This document shows positions 43,544 to 52,912 of a stretch of DNA of 64,000 nt, in pieces (the first letter of the stretch is position 1; every line of letters starts with the position of its first letter). The position numbers were made by a program, and so were the translations under genes. This stretch comes from Haloarcula nitratireducens (GTDB taxonomy: Archaea; Halobacteriota; Halobacteria; Halobacteriales; Haloarculaceae), in the NCBI RefSeq assembly GCF_019599505.1, contig NZ_RKLT01000001.1, positions 1,178,001-1,242,000 of the forward strand, written 5' to 3'. The notes beneath the pieces were generated by a model. The model did not search any database. It was not told where the DNA came from and saw nothing but the letters and a program-made list of their open reading frames with translations.

Positions 43544-44745
43544 ACTGCGTTGTCCTCGATACGAATGAGTTCGTTCAGCTTGGCTGTGCGCTCGCCGCCG
43601 ACCGCGCCCGTCTTGATGAACGGCGCGTCGGTCGCCACGGCGAGGTGTGCGATAGTGGTGTCCTCCGTCTCGCCGCTCCGGTGGGAGACGACGGACTCGT
43701 AGCCGTTTCGGGTCGCCAGCTCGATGGCGTCCACCGCGTCGGTGAGCGTCCCGATCTGGTTGGGCTTGATGAGGATGGAGTTGCCCGCCCCGGCGGCGAT
43801 GCCGGCCTCCAGTCGCTCGACGTTCGTGACGAAGAGGTCGTCACCGCAGACGAGCGTCTGGTCGCCGACGCGGTCGGTCAGGTCGGCGAAGGCCTCGTAG
43901 TCGTTCTCGTCGAGGGGGTCCTCGACGTAGACGAGGTCGTACTCCTCGACCTTCTCGGCGATGTACTCGATCTGCTCCTCGGTGGACTTGACCCCGTCGT
44001 CGTAGACGTAGCCGCCCTCGTCGTCGTCGTACAGCTCGGCACCGGCGACGTCGAGGCCGAAGGTGATGGCGAAGCCGAAGTCGTCGGCCACCGTCTCGAC
44101 GGCCTCGTTCATGATCTCGAAGGCCTCGTCGTCCGAGACGGACGGGGCCCACGCGCCCTCGTCGCCCTTGCCCGCGGGCAGGTCGCGCTCCGCGAGGATG
44201 TCGTGGACCTCCTGGTGGACCGCGGCGTTGGCGAAGACGGCGTCCTCGACGCTCGGCGCGCCGACGGGCGCTGCGAGGAACTCCTGGATGTTCGTCGCGT
44301 CCGCGGCGTGTTCGCCGCCGCCGATGATGTTGCCGAGCGGCGTCGGGTACTCGTTGCCGCGGAAGGTGCCGCCGAGGTGCTGGAACAGCGGTGCGCCCAG
44401 CACGTCGGCACCGGCCTTGGCGGCCGCCATCGAGATGGCGACGGCCGAGTTGGCCCCGATTTCCGAGAAGTCATCGGACCCGTCGGCGGCGCGCAGCGCC
44501 GCGTCGACGTCGCGCTGATTGCCGGCGTGGACCTCGCCGACGAGGCGCGGAAGCGCGTCGTCGCGAGCGTTCGCGATGGCCTCCTGAGCCGGCAGTTCGA
44601 TGGCCTCGTACTCGCCGGTACTTGCGCCGCTCGGTGCCTTGCCGCGACCGAAGCCCCCGCTCTCGGTGAGGACGTCGGCCTCGACGGTCGCGTTCCCACG
44701 CGAGTCGAGGACGCGGCGGAGTCGGATGTCGGTGATTAGGGTCAT
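43540..44745 (-). CDS. eno: enolase
   Basis: The 401-residue glycolytic and gluconeogenic enzyme interconverts 2-phosphoglycerate and phosphoenolpyruvate. Motifs include [17 protein letters not shown], the substrate loop [14 protein letters not shown], and metal ligands in [27 protein letters not shown] and [10 protein letters not shown]. The family signature [18 protein letters not shown] and [18 protein letters not shown] are also present. Its position between rpoK and rps2 is a conserved archaeal arrangement; both borders overlap by four bases. Confidence 0.97.
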   Translation of the reverse strand: MTLITDIRLRRVLDSRGNATVEADVLTESGGFGRGKAPSGASTGEYEAIELPAQEAIANARDDALPRLVGEVHAGNQRDVDAALRAADGSDDFSEIGANSAVAISMAAAKAGADVLGAPLFQHLGGTFRGNEYPTPLGNIIGGGEHAADATNIQEFLAAPVGAPSVEDAVFANAAVHQEVHDILAERDLPAGKGDEGAWAPSVSDDEAFEIMNEAVETVADDFGFAITFGLDVAGAELYDDDEGGYVYDDGVKSTEEQIEYIAEKVEEYDLVYVEDPLDENDYEAFADLTDRVGDQTLVCGDDLFVTNVERLEAGIAAGAGNSILIKPNQIGTLTDAVDAIELATRNGYESVVSHRSGETEDTTIAHLAVATDAPFIKTGAVGGERTAKLNELIRIEDNAV

Positions 44746-44921
44746 TTGTGGTCGCCTCGTTTGACGGTGAAGGGGAGCACACCGGCGTCGTACTCCTCGG
44801 CCGCGATGAGGATCGGCTGGGTGTGTTCCGTCTCGATGAGCACGGGCGCACCGTGGGCCAGCTGCAGCGCTCGCGCGCCGAGTTTGCGGGCCTTCTCGTA
44901 TCGGCTTTCCTGTGCGTTCAT
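44742..44921 (-). CDS. rpoK: DNA-directed RNA polymerase subunit K
   Basis: The 59-residue subunit is the archaeal omega/RPB6 homologue that helps assemble the polymerase clamp. It has the core [20 protein letters not shown] followed by [17 protein letters not shown]. The start ATG overlaps the rpoN stop, and its own stop overlaps the enolase start, so it lies in a tightly coupled operon. Confidence 0.96.
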   Translation of the reverse strand: MNAQESRYEKARKLGARALQLAHGAPVLIETEHTQPILIAAEEYDAGVLPFTVKRGDHK

Positions 44922-45118
44922 TGGTACGGAGCCACGATGTCGACGAGGTCTTTGTGCGAGACGAGCATCCGGCGACAGCAGTGCCGCTCGACGCCGAGTT
45001 CGTCGAGGACCTTCTCCGGGTCCTCTGGTTCCTCGGCCTCGCGGGTGCGGGCCTTGAACTCCTCCCAGTGCTCGCCGACGACGTTGCCGCAGGTGAAACA
45101 CCGGACCGGTACCATCAT
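44918..45118 (-). CDS. rpoN: DNA-directed RNA polymerase subunit N
   Basis: The 66-residue zinc-binding subunit is homologous to eukaryotic RPB10. Cysteines C7 and C10 in [18 protein letters not shown] and the CC pair in [15 protein letters not shown] form the atypical zinc site. Two consecutive ATG codons are possible starts; the first is used here. It lies between rps9 and rpoK. Confidence 0.97.
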   Translation of the reverse strand: MMVPVRCFTCGNVVGEHWEEFKARTREAEEPEDPEKVLDELGVERHCCRRMLVSHKDLVDIVAPYQ

Positions 45119-45130
45119 GCTTGAATCACC

Positions 45131-45529
45131 TCAGCGGTAGGATTTCTGGTAGCGGGCCCGAGCGCCGGGACCGCCCCACTTCTTGGGTTCGGACTGGCGA
45201 ACGTCGTTGACCAGCAGCGACCGGTCGAACTCCATGAACGCGTCGCGCAGTTCCGCGTCGTTCGTGAAGTCCACGAGCCCGCGGGCGATGGCGGTTCGGG
45301 CGGCGTCGGCCTGCCCCATGACGCCGCCACCCTCGACGGTCACGTCGACGTCGACGTCGTCGCGGAGTTCGTCCTCCGCGATGCGGAACGGCTCCAGCAT
45401 CTTCAGCTGGGCCAGCTCCGGGTCGACCAGTTCGACCGGCTGAGAGTCGATACGCACGCGGCCCTCGCCCTCGCGGATAGTCGCGCGGGCGACGGCGGTC
45501 TTCTTCTTACCAGACGTGTTCGTTACCAT
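45131..45529 (-). CDS. rps9: ribosomal protein S9
   Basis: The 132-residue small-subunit protein starts [20 protein letters not shown] and ends with the universal C-terminal pattern [18 protein letters not shown], whose last residues reach the P-site tRNA. Part of the rpl18e-rpl13-rps9 block; its start overlaps the end of rpl13. Confidence 0.97.
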   Translation of the reverse strand: MVTNTSGKKKTAVARATIREGEGRVRIDSQPVELVDPELAQLKMLEPFRIAEDELRDDVDVDVTVEGGGVMGQADAARTAIARGLVDFTNDAELRDAFMEFDRSLLVNDVRQSEPKKWGGPGARARYQKSYR

Positions 45530-45960
45530 GTCTTGTTCGCTCCGAGTTGCTCGCTTATCTCGCCGAGCGAGACGAACTTGATGTTCGACAGTCGGTCCAG
45601 CGAGGTCCCCTCGACGATTTCACCGTCCTCGTCGTGGGGGTTGCCGACGTAGACGCGGACGTTCTCGAACGCTTCGCGGCCCCGCGTCTTCTTGTGGGGC
45701 AGCATGCCGCGGATCGAGCGCTTGAGGATGCCGTCCGGTCGCTTCGGGTAGAAGTACCCGTTGTCGTTGCCGATGCTGACGCGCTTCTGGTACTTCTCGA
45801 CGATCTGCTCCTCGCGGCCGGTGATGACCGCGCGTTCGGCGTTGACCACGGCGACGGAGTCGCCGTTCATCGCCTTCTCGGCGACTTCCGAGGCCACGCG
45901 GCCCATGATACAGTCACGGGCGTCGACGACGACGTCGGCGTCGAACTCCGCGAGGCTCAT
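45523..45960 (-). CDS. rpl13: ribosomal protein L13
   Basis: The 145-residue large-subunit protein has [20 protein letters not shown] at the N-terminus, [11 protein letters not shown], and the signature [17 protein letters not shown] near residue 85. It overlaps rpl18e by four bases and rps9 by seven, indicating coupled translation. Confidence 0.97.
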   Translation of the reverse strand: MSLAEFDADVVVDARDCIMGRVASEVAEKAMNGDSVAVVNAERAVITGREEQIVEKYQKRVSIGNDNGYFYPKRPDGILKRSIRGMLPHKKTRGREAFENVRVYVGNPHDEDGEIVEGTSLDRLSNIKFVSLGEISEQLGANKTW

Positions 45961-46307
45961 CGGATCACCCGCACGTGGGAGCCTTCGGGGTTGTTTTCGA
46001 TTGCCTGTTCGAGCGATACAGCCTCTCCGACCTGGTCGATCTTCTTCTCGGCGGTGCCGGAGAAGTCGACTGCGGCGACGGTGATGTCCTTCTGCAGGAC
46101 ACCGGAACCGAGTACCTTGCCCGGCACCACGACGGTCTCGTCCTCCTGGGCGTATCGCTCGATGCGGCCCAGGTTGACTTCCGCGTGGGTGCGCCGGGGT
46201 TTCTCGAGGCGCTCGGCGACGTCGCCCCAGACGTTGCCGCCCGCGCTGCGGGCGGCCGACTTCAGGTCAGCGATGAGACTGCTGAGTCTCGGGTTCGTCT
46301 TGCTCAT
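45957..46307 (-). CDS. rpl18e: ribosomal protein L18e
   Basis: The 116-residue archaeal/eukaryotic-type protein (bacterial L15-like) has [35 protein letters not shown] and [21 protein letters not shown] strong Shine-Dalgarno, AGGAGGAA, precedes the ATG. It follows tRNA-Leu by 24 bp, so the tRNA must be cut out of, or read as part of, the operon transcript. Confidence 0.96.
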   Translation of the reverse strand: MSKTNPRLSSLIADLKSAARSAGGNVWGDVAERLEKPRRTHAEVNLGRIERYAQEDETVVVPGKVLGSGVLQKDITVAAVDFSGTAEKKIDQVGEAVSLEQAIENNPEGSHVRVIR

Positions 46308-46312
46308 AGAGT

Positions 46313-46321
46313 TCCTCCTTT
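46313..46321 (-). promoter_or_regulatory. Shine-Dalgarno of rpl18e
   Basis: The minus strand reads AAGGAGGAA five to six bases before the rpl18e ATG. It is a near-perfect anti-16S complement, in contrast to the mostly leaderless genes around, as expected for an internal operon gene. Confidence 0.7.
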
Positions 46322-46331
46322 GTAGGAAAAG

Positions 46332-46416
46332 TGCAGGGAGCAGGATTTGAACCTGCGGACCCCTACGGGACAGCGCCCTGAACGCTGCGCCGTTGGCCTG
46401 ACTTGGCTATCCCTGC
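46332..46416 (-). tRNA. tRNA-Leu (anticodon CAG)
   Basis: On the minus strand the acceptor strands GCAGGGA and TCCCTGC pair, and the anticodon arm CAGCG-TTCAGGG-CGCTG holds CAG, reading CUG codons. A long variable arm (TCCCGTAGGGGT region) makes it class II, 85 nt. The T-arm includes GCAGGTTCAAATCCTGC. It sits between rpoD and rpl18e inside the ribosomal gene cluster, a conserved haloarchaeal placement. Confidence 0.95.
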
Positions 46417-46519
46417 TCGCGTTATTTCGTTCTGCGTGCCCCGTAAAACCCCTTTCGGTCCTCTCGCTCGGGGCGCGGGCGGTCATCGGCGTCGAAGGGG
46501 TATCTCGGGGCATGTGGCG

Positions 46520-47302
46520 TTACAGTTGGACTGCGTCTTTCAGTTCGGTCGCGCGGTCACGCAGCGTCTCGACCGCGCGCAGGACCAGTTCGTCGGACGT
46601 GAACGAGCCGTCGGTCTCGACGTGGAACACGAAGGCGTTCTCGACGTCGGTGACCTCGACTTCCTTGCCGGGGTACCGCTGGGAGAGGTCGTTGCCGAAC
46701 TCGTCGGTGAAGACGAGGTCTCCGTCCTCGGCGTCCGGGTCGGCGGCGTGTTCGGCCGCTCCCTCCTCGATGACGCCGCGGAGGATGTTCGGCTCGTCGT
46801 CCTCGAACTCGCCTTTCTCCCCGACGACCTCGACGCGCTGGAGGTGTCGGTAGCCGACGCCCACGCCGCCCTGGTGTTTGGCGTGTTCCTTCCCGTCGTC
46901 GAGGACGGCGTCGGCCTCGACTTCGAGGCGCTGGCCGTCTTTCAAGTCGATGATGGGAACGTTGTCGTCGGCGGGTTTGACCAGCGGGTCGCTGGAGACG
47001 AGGTCGCTGGAGTAGGCCGTATTCGGCCCGTCGACCGACAGCGACAGCGTCACTTCGTCGCCTTCCTCGAAGTCGTCGAGGTCGGTCGTCAGCGGGACCA
47101 GCCCCAGTCGAAGGCCGATCTGCTCGTTGAACATCACGCTGGTGTTCTCGATGACGCGAACCGTGTCGATGCTGAACGTGGGCACGTCGGCGACCATCGC
47201 CCGGCGGATGCCGTTGGCGAAGGCCGGCGTGATACCCCGTACCAGCACGCGTGACTCCCGCTCGCCGCGTTCGACGAACTCAACCTCGTAGTCCTGTGTC
47301 AT
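46520..47302 (-). CDS. rpoD: DNA-directed RNA polymerase subunit D
   Basis: The 260-residue subunit corresponds to bacterial alpha N-terminal domain and eukaryotic RPB3 and nucleates polymerase assembly with subunit [21 protein letters not shown] and [20 protein letters not shown] are characteristic. The central insert, which in many archaea holds cysteines for an Fe-S cluster, is present but the whole protein has no cysteine, so no such cluster can form here. It follows rps11 by three bases. Confidence 0.96.
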   Translation of the reverse strand: MTQDYEVEFVERGERESRVLVRGITPAFANGIRRAMVADVPTFSIDTVRVIENTSVMFNEQIGLRLGLVPLTTDLDDFEEGDEVTLSLSVDGPNTAYSSDLVSSDPLVKPADDNVPIIDLKDGQRLEVEADAVLDDGKEHAKHQGGVGVGYRHLQRVEVVGEKGEFEDDEPNILRGVIEEGAAEHAADPDAEDGDLVFTDEFGNDLSQRYPGKEVEVTDVENAFVFHVETDGSFTSDELVLRAVETLRDRATELKDAVQL

Positions 47303-47305
47303 GGG

Positions 47306-47698
47306 TTAGAATCCGGAGTTCTTGGGTGCGCGCGTGCCGTCGTGAGGCGTCGGCGTGACGTCCTCGATGCGGCCGATCTCGAGCCCCGCGCGGGCCAGCG
47401 CGCGGATGGTCGCCTGCGCGCCCGGGCCGGGGGAGGTCTGCTGGTTCCCGCCGGGGCCGCGGACGCGGACGTCGACGCCTTCGACGCCGCGGTCGATGGC
47501 CTTCTCGGCGACGACTTCCGCCATCTGCATCGCCGCGTACGGCGACGCCTCGTCGCGGTTCTGCTTGACGACCGTCCCGCCGGAGCTCTTCGCGAGCGTC
47601 TCCGCACCGGTCTGGTCCGTGATGGTGATGATGGTGTTGTTGAACGATGCGTGGACGTGGGCGACGCCCCAGATTCCGTCGTTTTCGGCTTCGCTCAT
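47306..47698 (-). CDS. rps11: ribosomal protein S11
   Basis: The 130-residue small-subunit protein has [40 protein letters not shown] and the C-terminal signature [18 protein letters not shown]. It overlaps rps4 by four bases and precedes rpoD, the standard archaeal and eukaryote-like order. Confidence 0.97.
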   Translation of the reverse strand: MSEAENDGIWGVAHVHASFNNTIITITDQTGAETLAKSSGGTVVKQNRDEASPYAAMQMAEVVAEKAIDRGVEGVDVRVRGPGGNQQTSPGPGAQATIRALARAGLEIGRIEDVTPTPHDGTRAPKNSGF

Positions 47699-48213
47699 TC
47701 TTGTTCCTCCGCGCGCTCAGGGTGCAGTTCGTCCGACAGCGAGCTGTTCTCGTCGAAGCCGACCGAGCTCTCGACGGCCGTCTCGACCTTCATCGACGGG
47801 CGCGTGACGCGCTGGCCGTCGAGTTCGATGTGGCCGTGGACGATGAACTGTCGCGCCTGCTCGGGCGTGTTCGCGTAGCCCTTGCGGTAGACGACGGTCT
47901 GGAGTCGGCGTTCGAGGACGTCGGTGACGTCCAGCGACAGGACGTCGTCGAGGGAGTCCTGGTCGCCGAGAATGCCGTAGCGCTGCAGGCGGGCGAGGAA
48001 CTCCCCGGCCTCGCGGTCGGTGTCCTCGCTCGCGCTGCCGAGCAGTTTCCGGGCCTCGCGGCGGTAGTCGCGAAGCTCGGACTGGCCGCGCCAGAGCTCC
48101 TCTTTGTTCTTCAGGCCGTAGCGACCGAGCAGGTTGCTCTCGTCGGCGATCCGCTCGCCCTGATAGGGGTGGTTCGGCGTCTCGTAGAACTTGGTGTTCG
48201 ATCCGAGCGCCAT
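47695..48213 (-). CDS. rps4: ribosomal protein S4
   Basis: The 172-residue primary rRNA-binding protein starts [20 protein letters not shown] and contains the S4 RNA-binding fold with [20 protein letters not shown] and [18 protein letters not shown]. Zinc-binding cysteines are absent. Its ATG overlaps the rps13 stop codon. Confidence 0.97.
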   Translation of the reverse strand: MALGSNTKFYETPNHPYQGERIADESNLLGRYGLKNKEELWRGQSELRDYRREARKLLGSASEDTDREAGEFLARLQRYGILGDQDSLDDVLSLDVTDVLERRLQTVVYRKGYANTPEQARQFIVHGHIELDGQRVTRPSMKVETAVESSVGFDENSSLSDELHPERAEEQE

Positions 48214-48746
48214 TATTCGTCATCCTCCGCGGCGGCTTCCTCGGCCTGCTCTTCCTTGATGGCCTCGACGTTGACGCCGATGGTCCCCTCGGTACGGCCG
48301 GTGGACTTCGTTCGCTGGCCGCGGACCTTCCGTCCGCGCTTGTGGCGGACGCCGCGGTAAGAGTCGATCATCTTCATGCGGTTGATGTCCTGCCGCTGGG
48401 TGAGCTGGAGGTCGTTGCCGGTCTCGTGGGTGGTCTCACCGGAGTAGTAGTCCTTCTGGTGGTTGGTCATCCACTCGGGGACCTCATCAGCGTAGTTCTC
48501 GACGTGCTCGACGACGTTGTCGATGACGTCGTCGTCGAGCTTGCCGAAGACCGCGCGGCGGTCCACATCGGCCTTCTGGGCGATGATGCGGGCGGCGCGG
48601 TGACCGATGCCGTTCAGTTCTGTCAGCGCTCGCTCGACGGACTTGGTCCCGTCGAGGTCGGTCTGTCCGATACGGACGAAATAGCGGATGTCCTCCTCCT
48701 CTTCGGCATCCGCGTCCTCGCCCGCGTTGGGGTCTTCTGCACTCAT
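48213..48746 (-). CDS. rps13: ribosomal protein S13
   Basis: The 177-residue protein includes DIRYFVRIGQTDLDGTKSV, ALTELNGIGHRAARIIAQKA (helix-hairpin-helix) and the C-terminal RKVRGQRTKSTGRTEGTIGV. An acidic leader of about 18 residues and a Glu/Ala-rich tail flank the core. The start ATG was chosen because residues further upstream would run into the tRNA gene. First protein gene of the cluster, 23 bp after tRNA-Ser. Confidence 0.96.
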   Translation of the reverse strand: MSAEDPNAGEDADAEEEEDIRYFVRIGQTDLDGTKSVERALTELNGIGHRAARIIAQKADVDRRAVFGKLDDDVIDNVVEHVENYADEVPEWMTNHQKDYYSGETTHETGNDLQLTQRQDINRMKMIDSYRGVRHKRGRKVRGQRTKSTGRTEGTIGVNVEAIKEEQAEEAAAEDDE

Positions 48747-48769
48747 ATGTGGGTAATTGGTCTGATGAG

Positions 48770-48854
48770 CGTCGTGGCGGGGATTCGAACCCCGGAGGCT
48801 GTACGCCACAGAGTTAGCAACCCTGCGCCTTGGGCCAGGCTTGGCTACCACGAC
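48770..48854 (-). tRNA. tRNA-Ser (anticodon GCU)
   Basis: On the minus strand GTCGTGG pairs with CCACGAC, and the anticodon arm CAGGG-TTGCTAA-CTCTG carries GCT, reading AGC and AGU codons. The variable arm is long (class II, 85 nt) and the T-arm contains GGGGTTCGAATCCCC. It opens the rps13-rps4-rps11-rpoD cluster, as in other haloarchaea. Confidence 0.95.
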
Positions 48855-48940
48855 ACGCCTGCATTGATACTCGCGCCCGCAGCACGCGGACTCGGGGGCC
48901 GGTCCCCCTACACGAGTCTGTCCGTGACTATTCCGGGGTT

Positions 48941-48950
48941 GTATTTAAAC
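48941..48950 (-). promoter_or_regulatory. TATA box of tRNA-Ser/ribosomal operon
   Basis: The minus strand reads GTTTAAATAC, the best TATA element in the window. It would start transcription near 48920, about 65 nt before the tRNA-Ser 5' end, and thus drive tRNA-Ser, rps13 and the genes below. Confidence 0.6.
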
Positions 48951-49054
48951 GCAACGGAAGGGTTCGGCCGCGTGAATCTCCTACATACGGAGCGTTCAGC
49001 CCCGAGCGAGTCGGCGGCACAACCCCTTAGCGTTCGGCGGCCACAGAGACGGGT

Positions 49055-49366
49055 ATGGGCCGCAGACCCGTAGCCGACGGCGGAACGACAGTCGATCCGA
49101 CCGACCGCGAAGCCCTACAGCGGCACCTCGAACGCTTTGCGGGCGCGGGCGAGGTAACGGAAGCCGACGACGGCGCGCTCTCCGCGGAGTTCGGCCAGTC
49201 GACGTACGTGACGATCGGCCCGGACGGCCGCGTCGATTCGGGGATGCCGCTTCACGCGTTCGACGCGCCCGCCGACACGCTCGTGTTCGACCACGACGCC
49301 GGCGAGTTACGCGTCGAGTTCGGCGACGGCGAAGCGGCGGTCTCCTACACGTTTCGCCGACCGTAG
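49055..49366 (+). CDS. small uncharacterised haloarchaeal protein
   Basis: The 103-residue acidic protein has a short N-terminal region with DREALQRHLERFAGAG and then alternating strands (SAEFGQSTYVTIGPDGRVDS, GELRVEFGDGEAAVSYTF). It looks like a small beta-sheet domain of haloarchaea. No signal peptide, membrane segment or metal site is seen. Function unknown; it is divergent from the ribosomal operon. Confidence 0.65.
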   Translation: MGRRPVADGGTTVDPTDREALQRHLERFAGAGEVTEADDGALSAEFGQSTYVTIGPDGRVDSGMPLHAFDAPADTLVFDHDAGELRVEFGDGEAAVSYTFRRP

Positions 49367-49456
49367 CCGCGTCGGAGACGAGTTCGCGAACGGAAGCGAC
49401 GACGATCGGCCGAGCCGCTCGCCTTCCCCCGACGAACACGTCGGTTCAGCGACCTG

Positions 49457-49465
49457 TTTTTATTC
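49457..49465 (+). promoter_or_regulatory. TATA box of DUF7344-like gene
   Basis: TTTTTATTC is centred about 29 nt before the ATG at 49490, consistent with a leaderless transcript, and favours this ATG over a TTG three codons upstream. Confidence 0.5.
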
Positions 49466-49489
49466 TCTGACGCCCTACCTTTGTTAGTC

Positions 49490-49819
49490 ATGGTCTCACT
49501 CGGCAAAGTGTTCGAACTACTTAGCGAGAAACGCCGGCGCTACGCACTCTATTACCTTCGGACACAAGACTCGCCGGTGAGCGTGCGCGAATTGGCCGAG
49601 GCAGTGGCGGAGATGGAGTCCGACGCCGATTCTTCGGCGGCCTCGGAGACGGAGCTCGAACGATACGAGATCAAGCTCCATCACACCGATCTCCCGAAGG
49701 CGGACGCGGCGGAGTTCATCGAATACGACGCCGACGCCGGCGTCGTCAGACTCACCGGCGAACCGCCGGAGTTCGACGCGGTTCTGACCGTGGCCGAAGT
49801 GTTCGAACGCTCGTCGTGA
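49490..49819 (+). CDS. DUF7344-like winged-helix protein
   Basis: The 109-residue predicted DNA-binding protein has FELLSEKRRRYALYYLRTQD, VSVRELAEAVAEME, then YEIKLHHTDLPKADAAEFIE and VVRLTGEPPEF. The H-x-x-x-L-x-K/x-x-x-x-x-x-F/Y-I-x-Y-D pattern is the common haloarchaeal DUF7344 winged helix. It is a paralogue of the protein at 6267. Likely a transcription factor with unknown targets. Confidence 0.75.
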   Translation: MVSLGKVFELLSEKRRRYALYYLRTQDSPVSVRELAEAVAEMESDADSSAASETELERYEIKLHHTDLPKADAAEFIEYDADAGVVRLTGEPPEFDAVLTVAEVFERSS

Positions 49820-49898
49820 ACCCTTGCCAGCGCGTTCGATAGGTGGGACAGAGCGCTGTCACAATCCTTATCGCACCTCCGGGGCCTATCCCCGTGAC

Positions 49899-51011
49899 AT
49901 GAACGAAGCGGACGTCCGCGAGCGACTCAGGGACGTGCGGGACCCGGACTTAGACGAAGATATCGTCTCGCTGGGGCTGGTCAACAGCGTCGATGTGACC
50001 GACGAGGAGGTACGGATCGACCTCGCGCTCGGCGCGCCGTACTCGCCGACGGAGACCGCGATGGCGGGCGAGGTCCGCGAAGCGCTGGCCGATGCCGACC
50101 GCGAGGTCTCGCTCTCGGCGAGCGTCGATCGCGGCGTCTCCGAGGAGGAGGATCCGCTCCCGAACGTCAAGAACGTCATCGCCGTCGCCTCCGGGAAGGG
50201 CGGCGTCGGCAAGTCGACCATCGCGGTCAACCTCGCCGCCGGCCTCGCGCAGTTGGGCGCTCGGGTCGGTCTGTTCGACGCCGACATCTACGGGCCGAAC
50301 GTCCCGCGGATGTTAGACGCCGACGAGTCGCCGCGGGCCACCGAGGACGAGCAGATACTCCCCGTCGAGAAGTACGGGATGAAACTGATGAGCATGGACT
50401 TCCTCGTCGGCAAGGACGACCCGGTCATCTTCCGCGGCCCGATGGTCGACAACGTGCTCACCCAACTCTGGAACGACGTGGTCTGGGGCGGCCTCGACTA
50501 CATGGTCGTCGACCTGCCGCCGGGCACCGGCGACACGCAGCTGACGATGCTCCAGCGCGTCCCCGTCTCCGGTGCCGTCATCGTCACGACGCCGCAGGAG
50601 GTCGCGCTCGACGACGCCCGAAAGGGCATGCGGATGTTCGGCCGCCACGAGACGCCCGTTCTGGGCGTCGTCGAGAACATGTCGACGTTCGTCTGCCCGG
50701 ACTGCGGCGGTAACCACGACATCTTCGGGAGCGGCGGCGGCCGCGAGTTCGCCGACGAGACCGACATGCCGTTCCTCGGCGAAGTCCCGCTCGACCCCGG
50801 CGTCCGCGAGGGCGGCGACGAGGGCCAGCCGCTCGTCTTAGACGAGGACAGCGAGACGGGCGAGGCCTTCCGCGACATCGCCGCTCGCACCGCGAACATG
50901 CAGGGCGTCATCCACCGCAAGCGGCAGTCGGACTCCCGAACCGCCGACACCGGCCCCGACGAAGCCGAGCCGGCCGGTAGCGGGCCCGCCGACGCCGGTC
51001 CCGAGCGGTAA
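49899..51011 (+). CDS. Mrp/NBP35-family Fe-S carrier ATPase
   Basis: The 370-residue protein has an N-terminal DUF59 (MIP18-like) domain (about 1-80, RDPDLDEDIVSLGLVNSVDV), a P-loop ATPase with the deviant Walker A VIAVASGKGGVGKSTIAVNL near residue 92, DADIYGPNVPRML, and VVDLPPGTGDTQLTM. A CPDC pair near residue 266 (FVCPDCGGNHD) bridges a cluster between subunits. The tail is polar and acidic. It probably assembles or transfers Fe-S clusters. A CCTTATCG element sits about 28 nt before the ATG. Confidence 0.93.
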   Translation: MNEADVRERLRDVRDPDLDEDIVSLGLVNSVDVTDEEVRIDLALGAPYSPTETAMAGEVREALADADREVSLSASVDRGVSEEEDPLPNVKNVIAVASGKGGVGKSTIAVNLAAGLAQLGARVGLFDADIYGPNVPRMLDADESPRATEDEQILPVEKYGMKLMSMDFLVGKDDPVIFRGPMVDNVLTQLWNDVVWGGLDYMVVDLPPGTGDTQLTMLQRVPVSGAVIVTTPQEVALDDARKGMRMFGRHETPVLGVVENMSTFVCPDCGGNHDIFGSGGGREFADETDMPFLGEVPLDPGVREGGDEGQPLVLDEDSETGEAFRDIAARTANMQGVIHRKRQSDSRTADTGPDEAEPAGSGPADAGPER

Positions 51012-51060
51012 CGTCGCCGACGCTGTCGCTACGGGGAGGAGAGCAGAGAGAAGATCCGGA

Positions 51061-51252
51061 TTACGCTTCGACGGGGTTGTTGTACTTGCGCGTGACGTAG
51101 CCGGCGATGCGGTTTCGCACGCCCTTGGACTCGATGTCGGTGACTTCGTCGACGACGTCCTTGTTGTGCTCGAAGTCGGCGCCGAAGGCCTTCGGGTATC
51201 GCTCCATCAGTAGTGTCCCGGTCTTCTTGACGTAGGCGGGTTTGATTGCCAT
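51061..51252 (-). CDS. rps17e: ribosomal protein S17e
   Basis: The 63-residue archaeal/eukaryotic-type small-subunit protein has AIKPAYVKKTGTLLMERYPK, DFEHNKDVVDEVTDIESKGV and RNRIAGYVTRK. Length is typical of the archaeal form. It is transcribed alone, convergent with the Mrp gene; a CTTTTTCAACG element about 30 nt upstream may be its promoter. Confidence 0.96.
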   Translation of the reverse strand: MAIKPAYVKKTGTLLMERYPKAFGADFEHNKDVVDEVTDIESKGVRNRIAGYVTRKYNNPVEA

Positions 51253-51446
51253 GTGGGTTTCTTGCTATGTCGCGTTGAAAAAGGGTTCGACTTCCGGGCC
51301 CGGCCGCGAGGGTTTATCACCCCGAGCGGGACCAGCGGTCGATATGCCCTGAACGCTGCGGCGACGTGGAACGCGCTTGCGTGGCACGGCACGTCGCCGT
51401 CTCGCGGTCGCGGAGCTGCGCCGTCTACGGTCGTGCCACCTGTTCG
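51253..51446. other. 194-bp intergenic region, no gene
   Basis: This holds the S17e promoter on the left, with a second TATA-like GATAAACC (minus strand near 51311-51318). It also holds the downstream end of the cofD operon on the right. An inverted repeat-rich GC segment near 51360-51440 has no coding bias. Confidence 0.4.
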
Positions 51447-52076
51447 CTACCACTCGGCGTCGGTGAGTTCGCGGACCCGCCGGAACGCCTCGCGCTCCCG
51501 TTCGCTACCGGCCGTCTCGACGACGGACTCGAAGTACCGCAACCGGTCGAGCAACGTCTCGCGGTCGTAGGCCGGGACGTCCAGCCGGGAGGCCGCGACC
51601 GTCGCTTCGACCACCGCCGCGCGGCCGCGGTTCGTCGTCGGCACGACGCGGCGTTCGACCTCTGAATCCTGCGGAATCAGTTCCCACTCGACCCACTGAG
51701 TGCCGCCGTCCTCACCGTCTGCCACTCGATCGACGGCGCAGCGTACCCACGCGTCCGCGCTTTCTAGTACCGGTTCGGCCTCCTCGCGGACGGACAGCGC
51801 CGCCTCCGCGAAGTCGACCGGGTCGCGCGTGAACTGAACGTACCCCTCGCCGCGTTCGCGGAAGTTCCGCCACGTTCGGGTTCGGCCCCACGTCGTCGCC
51901 GTCGCCGGCCCGACCCCCTCCGGAGCCCGGACGCCGAGCGCCGCCACGTTCCAGCGCTCGTTCGGGCCGAGAGTCGTCACGACGCTCTCCGTCACGCCGG
52001 CGAGTTCGACCGGCCACTCGTGCTCGCCCGCCTCGCTCGCTGCTACCGGCCTCTCGTCCGCGCTGTCGTCGCTCAC
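51447..52076 (-). CDS. DUF447-family protein
   Basis: The 209-residue protein matches DUF447: VTESVVTTLGPNERWNVAAL at the start of the core, VQFTRDPVDFAEAAL in the middle, and a C-terminal NRGRAAVVEATVAASRLDVP with YFESVVETAGSEREREAFRR. DUF447 proteins have a flavin-reductase-like split-barrel and occur in methanogens and in the methanopterin gene clusters of methylotrophic bacteria (recalled). It is the last of a four-gene overlapping operon after cofD, the dus-like gene and the citG-like gene. Confidence 0.82.
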   Translation of the reverse strand: MSDDSADERPVAASEAGEHEWPVELAGVTESVVTTLGPNERWNVAALGVRAPEGVGPATATTWGRTRTWRNFRERGEGYVQFTRDPVDFAEAALSVREEAEPVLESADAWVRCAVDRVADGEDGGTQWVEWELIPQDSEVERRVVPTTNRGRAAVVEATVAASRLDVPAYDRETLLDRLRYFESVVETAGSEREREAFRRVRELTDAEW

Positions 52077-52912
52077 ACGACCAGCCCCCGTTCCAGCGCG
52101 ACGAACAGCCCACCGGCGACGAGGTCCGCCGTCGTCCCGGGGTTGACGTCCCGCGCGACAAACTCCTCGGCCAGCTCCGTGGCGTCCTCCTCGCCGTCGA
52201 GCACCGCTTGCGCCCGACGCTTGACCTCTTCGGCGGTCTCTCGGTCGTTACGCGTCACGACGAACGTATCGACTTCTTCGGCGAGCAGTTCGACGAAGAC
52301 GCGCGATGCGCGGTCCGGAACCGGCCCCTCGTCGTCGAGTATCCGCGCTCCGGCGTCGAACACCCGCCCGAACTCGCCGACCCACTCCGCGGCGACGCCG
52401 TCCACGTCGGCGCTCCGCGCCATCACGTCGAACAGCGTCAATTCCTGTTCTTCGAGCGTCGGAATCGCGTCGCTGCCGCGGCGCACGTCCAGCGGTTCCA
52501 GCCCGTCGGGCGGGTCGTCGACGGCCACGTCGACGTGTTCGAACGCGCGGTAGAAGTCCGCGGCGTCCGCCACGGTCGTCGCTCTGACGACGCTATCGGC
52601 GCTCTCGGGCGTCAGGTCGCCCTCGCTCGCGGCCGCGACCAGCGGAGAGAGCACCAGCAGCGCTCCGAACTGCGTGTTCCCCGCCGACTGCTCGGCCATC
52701 CCGGCGACGGCGCGTTCGAAGGCGCGGCCGACCCGCTGGCCCTCGACGGCGAGTTCGAGGCCCGGCCGCGCGCCGACGGCCCCGGCCAGGAAGTGTTCGA
52801 ACCGGAGGTCTCCGAAGTCCCGTTCGCGGTCGACGTTCCCGGGTTTGGGCGTTCCCGTTACCTCCAGCAACAGCGCCAGTTCGGCGTTCTGTGCGGTCGA
52901 ACGAGGCGTCAT
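52073..52912 (-). CDS. triphosphoribosyl-dephospho-CoA synthase (CitG)-like protein
   Basis: The 279-residue helical protein resembles the CitG/MdcB family: NAELALLLEVTGTPKPGNVD at the N-terminus (TPKPGNVDR is diagnostic), FGDLRFEHFLAGAVGARPGL, then GNTQFGALLVLSPLVAA and FVARDVNPGTTADLVAGGLF at the end. True CitG makes the citrate-lyase prosthetic group, but no citrate lyase is here. Archaeal homologues are instead found with methanopterin-type cofactor genes, so another nucleotide or pterin substrate is plausible. Both ends overlap neighbours by four bases. Confidence 0.85.
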   Translation of the reverse strand: MTPRSTAQNAELALLLEVTGTPKPGNVDRERDFGDLRFEHFLAGAVGARPGLELAVEGQRVGRAFERAVAGMAEQSAGNTQFGALLVLSPLVAAASEGDLTPESADSVVRATTVADAADFYRAFEHVDVAVDDPPDGLEPLDVRRGSDAIPTLEEQELTLFDVMARSADVDGVAAEWVGEFGRVFDAGARILDDEGPVPDRASRVFVELLAEEVDTFVVTRNDRETAEEVKRRAQAVLDGEEDATELAEEFVARDVNPGTTADLVAGGLFVALERGLVV